From assembly GCA_024195265.1 (NCBI GenBank), contig JAJLRJ010000008.1:24727932-24791931 (forward strand): DNA of 64,000 nt. The letters are read 5' to 3'. Positions 43,400-56,051 of this stretch are shown one piece after another. Positions within the stretch are counted from its first letter, which is position 1. Every line of letters starts with the position of its first letter. Both the position numbers and the translations under genes were made by a program. This DNA comes from Dendrophyllia cribrosa. Its lineage: Eukaryota > Cnidaria > Anthozoa > Scleractinia > Dendrophylliidae. Under the pieces are notes generated by a model. It searched no databases, was not told the DNA's origin, and worked only from the letters and a program-made list of their open reading frames with translations.

Positions 43400-43844
43400 C
43401 AGTCAACTCTCTCTAAGACGGACACCGTCGGGACCGGCCCCAGCTGTCCGTCTTAGAGAGGTGTCCGGCTTATAGAGAGTCGAGGTAACGCGACACCAGT
43501 AATTCTGAGACAATAAAGCTGAACCTATGCACAATGAATACACGTTTGTTTTAAGTCTCTTTAAAGTCGTTTACTTAAGCAAAACCTACAAACTGGAACA
43601 AAAATAACATTAGAAAAGTGGACTCGTTTGTTCATATTCAGCACTTACATTTCCGTTTTGAAGTATTTTTTACTAAACAAACCTTTTTTCAAATGTCCGT
43701 TGTCCGTCTTAGAGAGGTGTCCGTCTTATAGAGAGATTAGTTACAGTAAAATGACTGAAAAACGGCAGGGACCAACACCAGATGTCCGTCTTATAGAGGT
43801 ATCCGTCTTATAGTGGTGTCCCGGCGTTAAGAGAGAGTTGACTG
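43400..43844. mobile_element. 445-bp pogo/Tigger-like MITE
   Basis: Ends CAGTCAACTCTCTCTAAGAC and inverse GAGAGAGTTGACTG with TA duplications at 43398-43399 and 43845-43846. Internal phrases GTCCGTCTTAGAGAGGTGTC and variants recur four times. TA target and CAGT start fit pogo-like elements. No transposase. Confidence 0.8.
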
Positions 43845-45455
43845 TACTCGTATTTTCGGCTTTGGATAATTTGATATACTGGTGGACGTGAAGGGGTGAC
43901 TGAGGTCGGTGTGGGATTTCGGAAAATTAGTTCATTGCTTTTTAGTTCTTTAAAGATACGATGCATGAAACAATATATTCTATATTTATTCTATGAGATG
44001 CAAATAAGTGAATATAATTTAAAGGGACCAATGAATTAATTTTCTGAAATCCCGCACCTTTGAGGAAGGAGTTCTGTCACCATGAATTATATACTGAATT
44101 CACCCAAAGCAAAGTAAACACAAATGTCAGTGGCGACTGTAAATACTGAGCGTGACGCTCGGCGAGCCTCGCGCGCGAGGATTGGAGACTGTTTTGCGGT
44201 CTAATATTTTTTAACACTTGCGAACTATGTTTCGAAGTTCGCAATTTGATTTGGTTATTGACAACGCAATAGTGAAGTTCGTTGCGTAGTTCAGAATTTC
44301 TCAATAAACTTCGCAACCTGTCCTTTAGGGTTATGTGAAACCCAATGTAAGCGCCGGGTGCATTTTCTTTTCCTATTTTAACGTTCTAGGGCGAGGGGGA
44401 GGGGGAGAGGAGCAAGCATTACGTTTCCCTCAAATTAGCCTCACCCCTTTTCTCGCGTCGAAAAAAGTTGTTTTAGCGATTTTAAGGTTACAAATAAAAA
44501 TGGTCACGTGACAAGGGAATGGACTCAATTTAACTATGGAGAGACTGGGCACTAACTACGTTTAGTCCCATTCTCTTGAAATTCCTGATGAAGAAAAAGA
44601 TGACGAACAACCACTCCCGATTAGTGGAAATATTTAACGGTCAGATAACGTCAAGAAAAAGCCTTCAAACAAAGGATATCGGACAAGGGAAGGAGGGAGT
44701 AAGTGCGAGCGGCCACGAACCGTCTTAGAATCAGGCTCTTGATGCGTCTATAAGCTTGAAAAATGCGACAGCGTTTAAACTCCTGTTTTATCGGCGATTC
44801 GATTGAGATGACCGATGTATAGTCTGTCGGTTTTTTACCACTCGTTTTCGTACCCCGGATAAAAGCCATAATCTTAGCCGAGGAACAGTTCACTACTCCG
44901 CGTTTTGTCGATGGAAGATTCTCTGCATGGTATTTTTTACTTCACATCGGTTGTGCCTAAACGGTTCACAGAAGCTTCAGAGATTCTCGATCCCGCTTTT
45001 GGTAACCTGCGCGCAGACGTCGCCTATTTCCTTTGCTTCACGCATTTCGCGATGACAGCCAATCAAAGTTGTTTGTAACAATGTCTACTATCAAGCGTCC
45101 AATCAGAGCACGCGCACGGTCCCCTGACCCAGATAAACAGCAGGATACGTAAACATGATTCGAAACGGCATTACGCAGACGTCCTTTTCCCGCGTGAAGC
45201 AAAAAAAATAAGGAGACGTCTGCGTGCAGGCTAGCTTTTGGCTGTCTGTTTTACTTAAACAACAACAGATGCACGATTGCACAATATATTTTCTTCCCAG
45301 TTACTGGTATAATATTTCTTTTTCAGGTTAATACAAGTAAAGCAAACAAAAACAAACGGCAACCTCACAAGAAGAGGCCTTTGGAAGGCAAAACGACAAC
45401 AGCGACAGCGATTTCATTGCAAAGTTAATAACAAACGAGCAACAAACTAAGAACA

Positions 45456-48400
45456 ATGGGACAGTATTTGACCCAAAACGTGCAAACTAATGAGGAAAAA
45501 CTTCAATCAACAGAATTCAAAGAAGTATTAACAGAAGAACAGCAACGTGTCAATGAAGTGCAAACTGAAAGTAGGTTAGAAACAAACAAAAACGAAATGA
45601 CAACAACGAGAGAAGAACTGGATGAATATCAAATACAAGGTAAACAATCAAGAGAGGACCAACAAAGATTCACTGAACTGAAATGCAGGTTAGAAACAAA
45701 ACAGCATGAATTTAACCCAATGAGAGAACAATTAAGTGAATTTCAAAGACAAGCTGACCTATTAAGACAGGAACAACAACGAGTTACTGGACTGCAAAGT
45801 CAGTTAAAAACTAACAAGCAAGAAATGACCACACGAAGAGAACAACTGAAAGAATTTCAAAAACAGGATGAACGATTAATGGAAAAACAACAGCGAATGA
45901 CTGAAGAGCAAAAACAGTTACAAGTAAATGAGCAAGAAAAGACAACAAACACAGAAGAAATTAATGAATTTCAAAGACAAGGAGAACTATTTAGAATGGA
46001 AAAACGAAGAGTTGCTGAATTGCAACGTCGGTTAGAAACAAAGAAACAAAACATGTCAACAATGGGAGAGCAATTGTATGAATTTCAAAGACGATTTAGA
46101 GAGGAACAGCAACGAGCCACTGAACTGCAAAGTCAGTTGGAAACAAAAGAGAAAGAATTGGCAACAATGAGAAAAGAAAGGAATACATTTCAAAGACGTG
46201 AAAGAGAGAAACAACCGCCAGTTACGGAACTGCAAAGTCAGTTGAAAACAAATGTCCAAATGATGAAGACATTGGAAGAACAACTGGTTGAACTTCTAGG
46301 ACAGGAAAAATTACGACGAGTTACTGAACAGCAAAATCAGTTAGAAACAAATAAGCAAAAAATGACAATAACGAGAGAACAACTGAAAGAAATTCAAGGC
46401 GAAAAAGAACAATTAAGAGAGGAACAACAACGAGTTACTGAACTACAAAGTCAGTTAGAAACAAAAGAGCAAGAATTGGCAACAATGAGAAAACAGTTGA
46501 ATGAATTTCATAGCCAAGAAGGACCATTAAGGGCGGAACAACAACGAGTTGCTGATCTGCAAAGTCAGTTGGAAACAAATGAGCAAGAACTGACAAAAGT
46601 GAGAGACGATTTGACTGACGAAAATCAAAGACAAGGTGAACGATTAAGAGAAGAACAACAACGAGTGGCTAAACTGCAAAGTCAGTTGGAAACAAATGAG
46701 CAAGAATTGACAACTATGAGAGAAGAATTGACTGACGAAAATCGAAGACAAGGTGAACGATTAAGAGAAGAAAAACAACAAGTGGCTAAACTGCAAAGTC
46801 AATTGGAAACAAATGAGCAAGAATTGACAACAATGAGAGAGAAATTGACCGACGAAAATCGAAGACAAGGTGAACAATTAAGAGAAGAACAACAACGAGT
46901 TGCTGAACTGCAAAGTCAATTGAAAACAAATCAGCACGAAATGAGAACAACGAGAAAACAATTAAACGAATATAAGAGACAAAGTGAACGATTAAGAGAG
47001 AAACAACGAGTTACTGAACTGCAGAGTCAGTTTGAAGAAACAACTGAACAAGCAATGACCACAATGAGAGAGGGAATGAATGAATATCAAAGACAACATA
47101 CACTTTTAAGAGAGGAACAACAACGAGTTAGTGAACTGCAAGGTCAGTTAGAAACAAATGAGCAAAAAATGATAATATTGAGACAACATCTGAATAAATT
47201 CCAAGGCCAAAGAGAACGATTAGAAGATGAACAACTACGAGTTACTAAACTGCAAAGTCAGTTGAGAGTAAACGAGCGAAAAAGGATAACAATGAGAGAG
47301 CAATTGAGTGAATTTCAAAAACAAGGAGAACAATTAAGAGAAGAACAAAAACGAGTTACTAAACTGTTAAGTCTGTTAAGGACAAATGAGCAGAGAAGGA
47401 TAACAATGAGAGATCAACTGAATGAATTTCAAGGCGAAAGAGAACGATTAGGAGAGCAACAAGAACGAGTTACTAAACTGCAAAGTCAGTTGAGAACAAA
47501 TGAACAAAAAATGGCAATAATGAGAGAGCAACTGAGTAAATTTCAAAGACAAGAAGAACGATTAAGAGAAGAACAACAGCGAGTTACTAAACTGAAAAGT
47601 CAGTTGACTACAATAAAGAAAAAAATGATAACAATGAGAGAAGAATTTATAGCAATTCAAAGCGAAAACGTAAGGTTTAGAGAAGAACAACAAGAAGTTA
47701 AAGTACTAAAAAGTCAGTTAGAAACAAGTAAGCAAAAAATGTCAACAACGAGAGAGCAATTATGTGAATTCCAAAAACGATTTAGACAGAAACAACAACA
47801 AGCCGCTGAACTGCAAAGTCAGTTAGAAACAAAGGAACAAGAATTGACAACAATGAGAAAGGAAATGAATGATTTTAAAAGAAAAGGTGATCAACGAGTT
47901 TTTGAACTGCAAAGTCGGTTAGGAACAAAGGAACAGGAATTGAAAACTATGGGAGAAGAAAGGAATACATTTCAAAGAGAACAACTGAATGAAGCATTAA
48001 AAAAACAAAAACAAGTCACTGAACTACAAATTCAGTTAGAAGCAACCAAACAACAAATTACAACGATGAGAGAGCAACTGAATGAATATCAAGGTCAAGG
48101 AGAACTACTAACGGAGGAACGACAACGAGTTACTGAACTGCAAAGTCAGTTAGCAACAAAGAAGCAAGAAATGACAACAATGAGAGAGCAAATGAATGAA
48201 TATCAAGGACAACTAAGGGAGGAACGACAACGAGCTACCGAACTGCAAAGTCAGTTACAAACAAAGGAGCAAGAGTTGGCAGCAATGAGAGAACAAATGA
48301 ATGAATATCAAGAACAACTAAGGGAGGAACGAGAACGACTTACTGAACTGCAAACTCAGTTAGAAACAAAGGAGCAAGAGTTGGCAGCAATGAGAGAACA

Positions 48401-51400
48401 AATGAATGAATATCAAGAACAACTAAGGGAGGAACGACAACGACTTACTGAACTGCAAACTCAGTTAGAAACAAAGGAGCAAGAGTTGGCAGCAATGAGA
48501 GAACAAATGAATGAATATCAAGAACAACTAAGGGAGGAACGACAACGACTTACTGAACTGCAAAGTCAGTTACAAACAAAGGAGCAAGAGATGGCAACAA
48601 TGAGAGAGCAAATGAATCAACATCAAGAACTACTAAGGGAGGAACGACAACGACTTACTGAACTGCAAACTCAGTTAGAAACAAAGGAGCAAGAGTTGGC
48701 AGCAATGAGAGATCAAATGAATGAATATCAAGGGCAAGAAGAACTACTAACGGAGGAAAGACAACAAGTTACTGAACTGCATAGCCAGTTACAAACAAAG
48801 GAGCAAGAGATGGCAACAATGAGAGAGGAAATGAATGAACATCAAGAACTACTAAGGGAGGAACGACAACGACTTACTGAACTGCAAACTAAGTTAGAAA
48901 CAAAGGAGCAAGAGTTGGCAGCAATGAGAGAAATGAGTGAATTTGTGGAACATGAAGTAGTATTAAGAGAGGAACAACAACGAGTCACTGAGCTGCAATT
49001 AGAAACAAACGAACAAGTAATGACAACGATAACAGAGCAAATGAATGAACATCAAGAACTACTAAGGGAGGAACGACAACGCGTTTCTGAACTGCAAAGT
49101 CAGTTAGAAACAAAGGAGCAAGAAATGACAACAATGAGAGAGCAAATGAATGGATATCAAGGCCAAGAAGAACTACTAAGGGAGGAACGACAGCGAGTTA
49201 CTGAACTTCTGAGTCAATTAGAAACAAACCAGCGAGAAATGACAACAATGAGTGAACAGTTAAGTGAAACACAGCAGCGTGCGATTGAACACAACAGAAC
49301 GGGTCAAATCAGCAATACACGTGACTGGGTTATTTATCGGCATGAAATTCACAAAAAACAAAAGCTCGGGCGAGGGGCGTGGGGAAAAGTTTTCCAGGGA
49401 AAATTTCATGGTTGTGATGTTGCTGTAAAACAAATGCACAAAAAGATTTTGTCTGATTACAACCGGCGTTTGTTTGAGCGAGAAGTAGAAATTGCTTCCA
49501 AATGCCGCCATCCTTGCCTGTTGCAGTTTATTGGAGCAACTACCGATGGCGAAAGGCCATTGCTAGTAACGGAGATCCTGGATTGCAGTTTAAGAACAAG
49601 GCTGTATAATGAAGACGAGCCACCTCTCTCTTCAGCAGAAGTTTGTGTTGTTTCTGTCGATGTAGCTAAAGCGCTCAATTATTTGCACCAGAAACGCGAA
49701 CCTATTATTCATCACGACGTCAGCAGTGGTAATGTGTTGCTGTGGCGACAGGGTAACCAATGGAGAGCCAAAGTAGCGGATTATGGCACTGCTAATTTTG
49801 TTCGTCAGAGCAAGGTAAACTACGCAGGCGCTGCAATTTATTGTGCACCAGAGTCCCTTAATGAAGACCCGGATCAACCAATTAGCTGCAAGGTTAGTGT
49901 CTCAGAGGTCTCGACACACATTATCATATTTACTCGAATAAGTGCCGTCCCGGATAAGTCCGGTACATGACACGAAAAATTAAAATAAGCGCCGCCCTCG
50001 AATAAGCAATGCGTCCTTCAACAAGAAGATGACGCTTTTTCGAAGCACCTGAGTTCAAGGGTGGTGATTATGTCAAAAGATTATGCTCGCTAACATTGTA
50101 AATGGTTTGAACCCAGGTGTATCAGTAGTCTGTCGTTTGTGATCGTGAAACAACAACAACAACAGACTTTATTTCGACAGGGTGAAAGAAACCAGAATTG
50201 CACAAAGTAATTAAGTAAAAAGCCCTGCTCTGTCCTGTCCGGGTGAGTGTAGTTCTGAAAAAAAAAATTGTTGTTGTTGACATCGACTAACGTTTCGACA
50301 ACCTGAGCGGAAGTCATCTTCAGAGCCATGTGAATTGTGAATAGTCAGTTGATGGTATATAAGTCTGGTTATTGCTGTCATTGGTCAGTTTAGCCATGAT
50401 ATTATTGGCTGTAGAAACTCAAGTCAGTGATTGGTGAGTTTCGATCCGTGTATTGTTGGTGTAATTTTCGTCGTTGACTGGGACTCTGCCGAATGCGTTA
50501 TTTGTAATACGAACTACTACAAACGACTTACTCGAGAAAGTTGGTTTACTAACTTAGAACAGACACCACTGAAACAGATGCCAACAGCTGCCTGCGACCT
50601 GCAAACGACTTGTCAACAGAACAGACCAACAATAGACTGAACTAACCGACAAATTTGACTAACAATCAGACAACGACAGAAATTACACTAACAATACACG
50701 GATCGAAACGCACCAATTACTGACTTGAGTCTCTACAGCCAATAACATCATAGCTGTATTTTGTGTTGCTTAAGTTGAATTTTAAGTTTAAATTACAAAG
50801 AAATTAAAGCGAATCAAAATTTCATTTGTATATGCCTGATGACGTTACCAGTGGATAGCAGTGTCTGACTTGTGTCACAGCTTAAATTAATATGCATTTA
50901 GTCAAAGTTAGATAAAGTGTTCTCGGGCCTAGTGGCTCAAAACTGCCGGAACTGGGTGGTATGCTAGTCCATCACAAGGTTATCCCCCCCAGTATTATGT
51001 CGCCGGTACCCATTTATTCACCTGGGTGAAGACAGACAGTGTAGAGCAAAGTTTCTTGTCTAAAGACAACACGACAGCAGGCAAGCTACTCGTTATATAA
51101 TGTGTAATTTAGCAAAACTATAGTTCGCGATGGTGACTGATAGCGCAGGTATCATTCATGTTTGTGCCTATGTGTGACCAAACCTTATTACACTTTTGAC
51201 TTAATTACATTTATACACTTGACGCGGTAGTTCCTTTACGGGGTGTTGTTATTTTTGTGTCTTGACTGGCTAAAACTAAAATGGGATTTACATGACTTGT
51301 CGCTTAAATATTGGTTTTTTAATTAGGTTGATGTGTACAGTTTTGGTGTTCTCCTATGTGAAATGTGCATCAGACAACAGCCAGACCCTCAGCAGCGTGA

Positions 51401-51536
51401 AAATCAAATAGCCCGGATGAGAAACCCCAAGTTTGAAAATCTTGTGAGACGCTGTGTAACTACAGAGCCTTGGGAGAGACCAAATATGGAATCGGTTATT
51501 AAAGAACTGGAGAAGCCAGCTTCGTCATGTTCATGA
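45456..51536 (+). CDS. Kinase gene 3: coiled coil plus TKL-like protein kinase, about 1548 aa
   Basis: Coding join(45456..49892, 51327..51536), phase-0 intron with AAG/GTTAGT donor and TTAG/G acceptor, the same site as gene 1. A splice acceptor at 45326 precedes the start, which keeps the MGQYLT myristoylation-like N-terminus. Coil about residues 1-1270; kinase from about 1290: Gly loop GRGAWGKV, VAVK Lys1325, HHD Asp1421, DYG starting Asp1442, APE, then DVYSFGVLLCEM, WERPN and a short tail ending CS. The kinase differs from gene 1 at only a handful of positions, whereas the coil differs in unit number and order and is about 395 residues shorter. As in gene 1, HRD Arg is replaced by His and DFG by DYG. 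Probably functional. TKL-like placement and signalling role are inferred. Confidence 0.88.
48190..48620 (+). repeat. 105-bp (35-aa) coding tandem repeat in gene 3 coil
   Basis: Units with EQLREERQRLTELQTQLETK then EQELAAMREQMNEYQ repeat at exact 105-bp spacing (for example 48311 and 48416). 35 aa is five complete heptads, so no stutter is needed, unlike the 38-aa units of gene 1. Longer relatives with QGQEELL continue downstream to 49200. Confidence 0.88.
50090..50755. mobile_element. Penelope-like remnants, inverted pair, in gene 3 intron
   Basis: Collinear with the gene 1 intron copy. The GTTATTGGCTGTAGA-type block (50401-50460) is mirrored at 50697-50752, but the internal part is shorter and the second (GTCAACAACAAT)n tail seen in gene 1 is missing. 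It was present before the segmental duplication. Confidence 0.7.
50285..50323 (-). ncRNA. Hammerhead-ribozyme-like core, second copy
   Basis: Identical in layout to 21376-21414: CTGAAGA, stem II, GAAAC, GTTA loop, GTC. Same weak stem I. Confidence 0.5.
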
Positions 51537-51539
51537 TCC

Positions 51540-52613
51540 GGCTATATCTAACCTGCGATCAGGCGCTCTTTTTTTTCGGAGGGAAACTCGGCGGAGAGCG
51601 GGGAGGGAAGAAAAGAGGGGAGGGGAAAAAAAAAGAACGCGTGATACATTTATTTAACGATCGCGACCCGCCTGCTGCCCCCAAATTAAGAAATCTGTCA
51701 ACTGTCAAAATGTAGCCAATCAGATTTAACTGGATATCACGTCGCTTGTTGTTTACAGTTGGCACTTGGCAGGCTTTGCGACTTGCCGACTTCGCATAAT
51801 TTCTCGGTGCTTGTGAAAATGTTTGGTTTACAGATCAGTAAAAAGTGGCAAGTTGAGATGTCGCTAACGAAATCATTGGACAAGCACAGCTACTTTTGCA
51901 AAACCATTTTAACCGAAGGTGCACTGTGGAAAGAGCTGTGGAACAGCTAAAAGAATTATGTCATCAAATTTGATCAAGATCGGCGGAATAATATAAAACA
52001 TTAACATTCATTCTACCTGATTCTACAGCAGCAAGCTCACGAAATTGTCAGAGAATTTCTTCGTCGAACTGAAGACCGTTTAAGCTCGCATGGATAAGCA
52101 ACTGACATTACAACAAAACGGCTCCATAATAATTCGCCAAGCAGATAGACTCCAAGTTCATAAGAAACAGAATATTTTAGGCAAACGAAAACACTCTTTG
52201 AACATGTTTGAATTATTTACGTTCTACCAGGCTGGTCAGAGCGAGAGCGTCTTCTCGCAAACAAACAAATAATTCGTCTAATACATTCTTTCTGCTTGTC
52301 CTTTCAAGGACTTGCGAATAAAATCTCGAAGGGACAAATTCGAAGCCGATGATAATTCACTTTCAACATTCAACGTGACGGCCGCAATGATAAACTGGTG
52401 TTTTGGGCACATGCATGCTTCAGACCGGAAGTTACAATTCTAACCCAGGTAACCAATCATAATGCAGCTCATCGATTCTTTTGTTTTACGACCAATCAGA
52501 AAAAAGTCCAGATCCTGGCTTTTTTACATGTGATATGACAAAGAAATGTATCATGCCCTCTTCCCGTAAGAGACATTAGGGATAATAGGGAGAGGGCATG
52601 ACCTCAGGCTAGG
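51540..52613. mobile_element. About 1.07-kb insertion immediately 3' of kinase gene 3
   Basis: In gene 1 the sequence runs from the stop codon region ATGATC directly into GCTTGCCGTATGCTC. Here the same junction is split by this segment. The left end reads TATATCTAACCTGCGATCAGG and the right end, reversed, GATATAACCTAGCCTGAGG, imperfect inverted termini. Interior frames (51527-51715, 51759-51950, 52090-52272) lack motifs. Since it lies within about 10 bp of the stop codon, it replaces the ancestral 3' UTR. Confidence 0.65.
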
Positions 52614-54234
52614 TTATATCCCTTGCCGTATGCTCCTTTTCCAGGATATTGTCAAAAACTTTGAAAGCATCTCTGACTTTTACACCATTTCGAAAAATAC
52701 CATAATAATCTTTTATGTGCAGGCTCAGCCTCACCGGGGTGTAATTATTCAAGTCCCCTTTGTTAGAATGGCACAATGGAATTCAGATAACATGTAGGAA
52801 CGCTAGGACGTAGCATTGTGTGTTCGTTTTCAAATGTGCACCGAATGCAAATTGCCAAGAAGTTGAAGCATAGCACGTGCAGTTCGTGCTGAAAACAAAA
52901 GAAATTGGAAAAATCAGGCTCACATCAAGCACCACCCAAACCTACACTTTAAAGGGTATTATGGTATTTTTCGAAGTGGCCTATTAATGAAAGAACTATA
53001 ATTTTATGCCATTTTTACGCAATTTTTAATAATTCTTGTAAACTAGCTTTAAAACCTTTTTAACATTTCATTTTACGCCATTTTTTTCATAATTTCTGCA
53101 AACTGATTTATTTGTAAATTTTTTAATCTTCTGATACTTATTTTTTATAATTTGTGGCTGAAAAACATTTTTAGAGAAGCTACAGTAAAATGTATACTTG
53201 TTTGAATTTATCTATAGAGGGGGAGGCTATGGTGATTTTGAGGGGAGATCATTACTTTCCCACGATAGTCTTTGCGGAATTGGGTTTCCCAAGTTACAAA
53301 AAATAGGAGAATTAAAGGAAGTAGTTGCTTTCAAGAGTTAGGTCAGCGCGCATGGAGTCTAAATATTGAGTCATATCAGACCTGAAGTGGATTACTGTAC
53401 AGAGTATCTATCAACGCAGGATGCAGTAAAATAAAGCTAATAGTGTTCAAAACATTAAAAAAAATGATATGTAAATGTGTACGGCCTCAAAGGGTGTGGT
53501 TTTTTTGGCCGTTTTGGTCTGAAAATGGTGCATAGAACTGAACAATTTTGCTATGTAACTGAGTATGTTTTGCCTTCTCATCTGACAATGGGTGGCTATA
53601 CACTTGTGCCATTTTGGTTTGAACTTTACTTGATCCTATTTGCTTCTCGTGAGGCATAGGGCTTCATTTTGGTTTGAAAAAGAGGGGATGGGGGCTTCAA
53701 GAGGCGAGCCGCACACCACCACCAAGGATCTTGAGGAGTAGACCGGCAGGGTATATCTTATGAAATATCTAAAATGAAACAAATTTCGCCATTTAGCTAT
53801 GATGTTGTCTAACCTGCAGCAAACAACAAGAAATACTAATGACGGTCGGACTGATCTCAGGTTCAAAGAAATTGATTGTCAAAATGTTTGTGACTGATCT
53901 GGGTAACGTTGTTCTTCATCACATTTGAAGTGTCCGATGAAAATATGTTCCAATACTTGCCTAACAGACTGAGATAATTAAAAACTCTATAAAACAGAAA
54001 GAGCTATCAATGCTATCGTTGTAAGTGGTCTTGATAGCCCCGGCTTTGCGAGGTTTCAACTTGACAGCTGTCTTACGTGAGATATTCACGCGGGGAGGTT
54101 TACTGCATTGGGCTATCGCTCAATGTTGAGCATTTTAGATCGCTCTAAAAGAAATAGAATATTAATAAAAAGGTAGCAAAGTGGAAAATACAAGTTTGAA
54201 ATGGCGCTTAAAAGCGCAAAGTAATAAATGTTCT

Positions 54235-54580
54235 CAAACTTATTAAAAATTCATAAAGTGACCAGCCAATAAATGACGTCCATTTGGGTCAGGTGGATGA
54301 GTCTTGATATCCAATGAAACACCAGATCAAGACTGACTCGTCCCCACTCGTCTTTCTAGACAAGACGCGGGAGACGCGCGTGGAGGATAGAAGCGCGATC
54401 GAAGGGGGTGATGGGAAGGAGGAAAAGGAAAGGGAAAGACGACTGGGAGATCCTGCATCGAAAAGTTGTGCCAAAAGACGATAAGTTGCGCGTTGTATTT
54501 TCTGTTAATTTTTTCGCCGTGGTTGTGTTTATTATGGATAACTGGCCAACTTGACGGATTTTGTTGATCGGTTGCGCTAC
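54235..54580. other. Unassigned sequence upstream of the ZAD-like gene
   Basis: Minus-strand frames at 54289-54474 and 54327-54638 are Ser/Pro-rich with no domain. It may include promoter sequence for the gene starting at 54754. Confidence 0.35.
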
Positions 54581-54648
54581 CAGAAGTGCATTCTCGTCCC
54601 CAGAGCCCGCGATCCTTCTGGTCTGCGCCAGGGATCACGAACTCTGGC
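54581..54648. repeat. Dispersed repeat arm, inverted partner at 59539-59605
   Basis: CATTCTCGTCCCCAGAGCCC, GATCCTTCTGGTCTGCGCC and GGGATCACGAACTCTGGC are repeated in inverse about 5 kb downstream over some 67 bp. A 26-bp direct duplication of the last part follows at 54649-54675. Confidence 0.8.
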
Positions 54649-55408
54649 CTGCGCCAGGGATCACGAACTCTGGCCTGTTCCGGTAGGATTTCGGTTCTGA
54701 TTGGCTATTGCAAATACAATAGAATAAGACCGGAAAAGAAATTTAGATTCAACATGGCGGACGGTAGAACTCCGACTAAGCGGTATTCAAAGGTGGAAAA
54801 TTCTGTTTGCCGAACGTGTAACAGTAATATTATAACCACCCGTTGGATTTGTTTGGAGTTAAAGTAACCGAAGAAGGAATAGTGAGTGATTTAGAAAAGT
54901 TTTGCGAGTTAAAAATCACTTGCGCCGATGGTTTTCCCTCGCGAATATGTAGATCTTGTTACGTGAAAGTCACTAAATTTCAGGAGTTTGTTAAGATGGT
55001 TGTCCAGTCGAAAACTCAACAAGAGTCGGTCATTCGATCAAAAAGAGCAAAATCGTTAGAAGACAGCCCGACCTCCGCCTCTTCGCCAAGTTCAAGAAGA
55101 GAGAAAAAGAAGACTAAGGGCCCACACGTACGTGCTGTTCAATTTTGACATGTATAGTCTAATTTTAAAGCTTATGTGTCGGAACTGTTTTTAGAACGGG
55201 GCATGACACAATAGGATTGGAAAGTACTATTGTTGTTCATTGGCATTCAAATAAATGACCTAATAATATGTAGTTTGGCCATGTTACCCGCAGATCAGAT
55301 GATGTAAACATGGAAGTCAATTGTTATTTCATTGATTATTTCAGACAGGAAAAGAAGGCATTGGTTTCTTTGAGCTGACTTGATTTCATCAAGTGATGAA
55401 TTGAAGTA

Positions 55409-55590
55409 TAGACCTTTTTCATAATGGCGGCCAATTTATTCATTCTGTTATATGTATGTTAATTAGCCTCACTGGCCTCATTTTAAAGTAAAAATTCTTT
55501 TGAATTTTGACACGCTAACGAGGCCACTAGGGCTAATTAACATAGATATAAACGAATAAATTACTCGCCTGCCATTATAAAAAAGGTCTA
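55409..55590. mobile_element. 182-bp foldback MITE in ZAD-like gene intron
   Basis: TAGACCTTTTTCATAATGGC ends with inverse AAAAAGGTCTA, TA borders. Arms match the 38093-38265 element over the AATGGCGGCC and TATGTTAATTAGCC parts. Confidence 0.85.
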
Positions 55591-55594
55591 TAAG

Positions 55595-56051
55595 TACCGT
55601 AAATCCTTGAATAACTGCCTGGGGTGCTTATTTCAAATTTAGGATAAGGCAGGGGCGCTTATTCGAGGCGGGGAAGGGGCTTATTTAATTTGTCCCAAAT
55701 TTTGGCCAGATGGTCATTTAATTTTGTAACATTTGTGCTTAAACTACATAACTTGTGTATTAATACACAAAGTTGTTCGTATAGTTCTAATAATGGCACA
55801 CTTCGTACATAACTTACGGTATTTTCAGTTCACCAAACGTTTTCACAAACTGAAACGAGTACATCAACATGCAAATCTGTTAAAAAACATGAGTGATAAA
55901 CATGACCCGACACTACTCAGTACTCGCCCAGAAATAAACAGAAGGGGAGGAGGGGGCACTTACTAGAGGGGGCGGGGGGGCACTTATTTCAAATTTAGGA
56001 TAAGGTGGGGGCACTTATTTGAGGGGGGCGCTAATTCAAGGATTTACGGTA
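55595..56051. mobile_element. 457-bp inverted-terminal element, TACCGTAAATCC type
   Basis: The left end TACCGTAAATCCTTGAATAA is mirrored at the right end (ending 56051). The interior is rich in GGGGCGCTTATT and TTCAAATTTAGGATAAGG phrases in direct copies. Related fragments occur at 56865-57125 and 61228-61672. No coding content. Confidence 0.75.

Larger units (their letters stand above)
44110..54235 (+). repeat. Segmental duplication copy B (around kinase gene 3)
   Basis: Counterpart of 13385-24680, same orientation, about 30 kb downstream. It includes the upstream CTGAGCGTGACGCTCGGCG block, the conserved dyad, gene 3, the intronic Penelope-like pair and the 3' flank up to AAAAGCGCAAAGTAATAAATG. 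A roughly 190-bp segment at about 44386-44570 with a GGGAGGGGGAGAGG run is unique to this copy. Confidence 0.85.
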
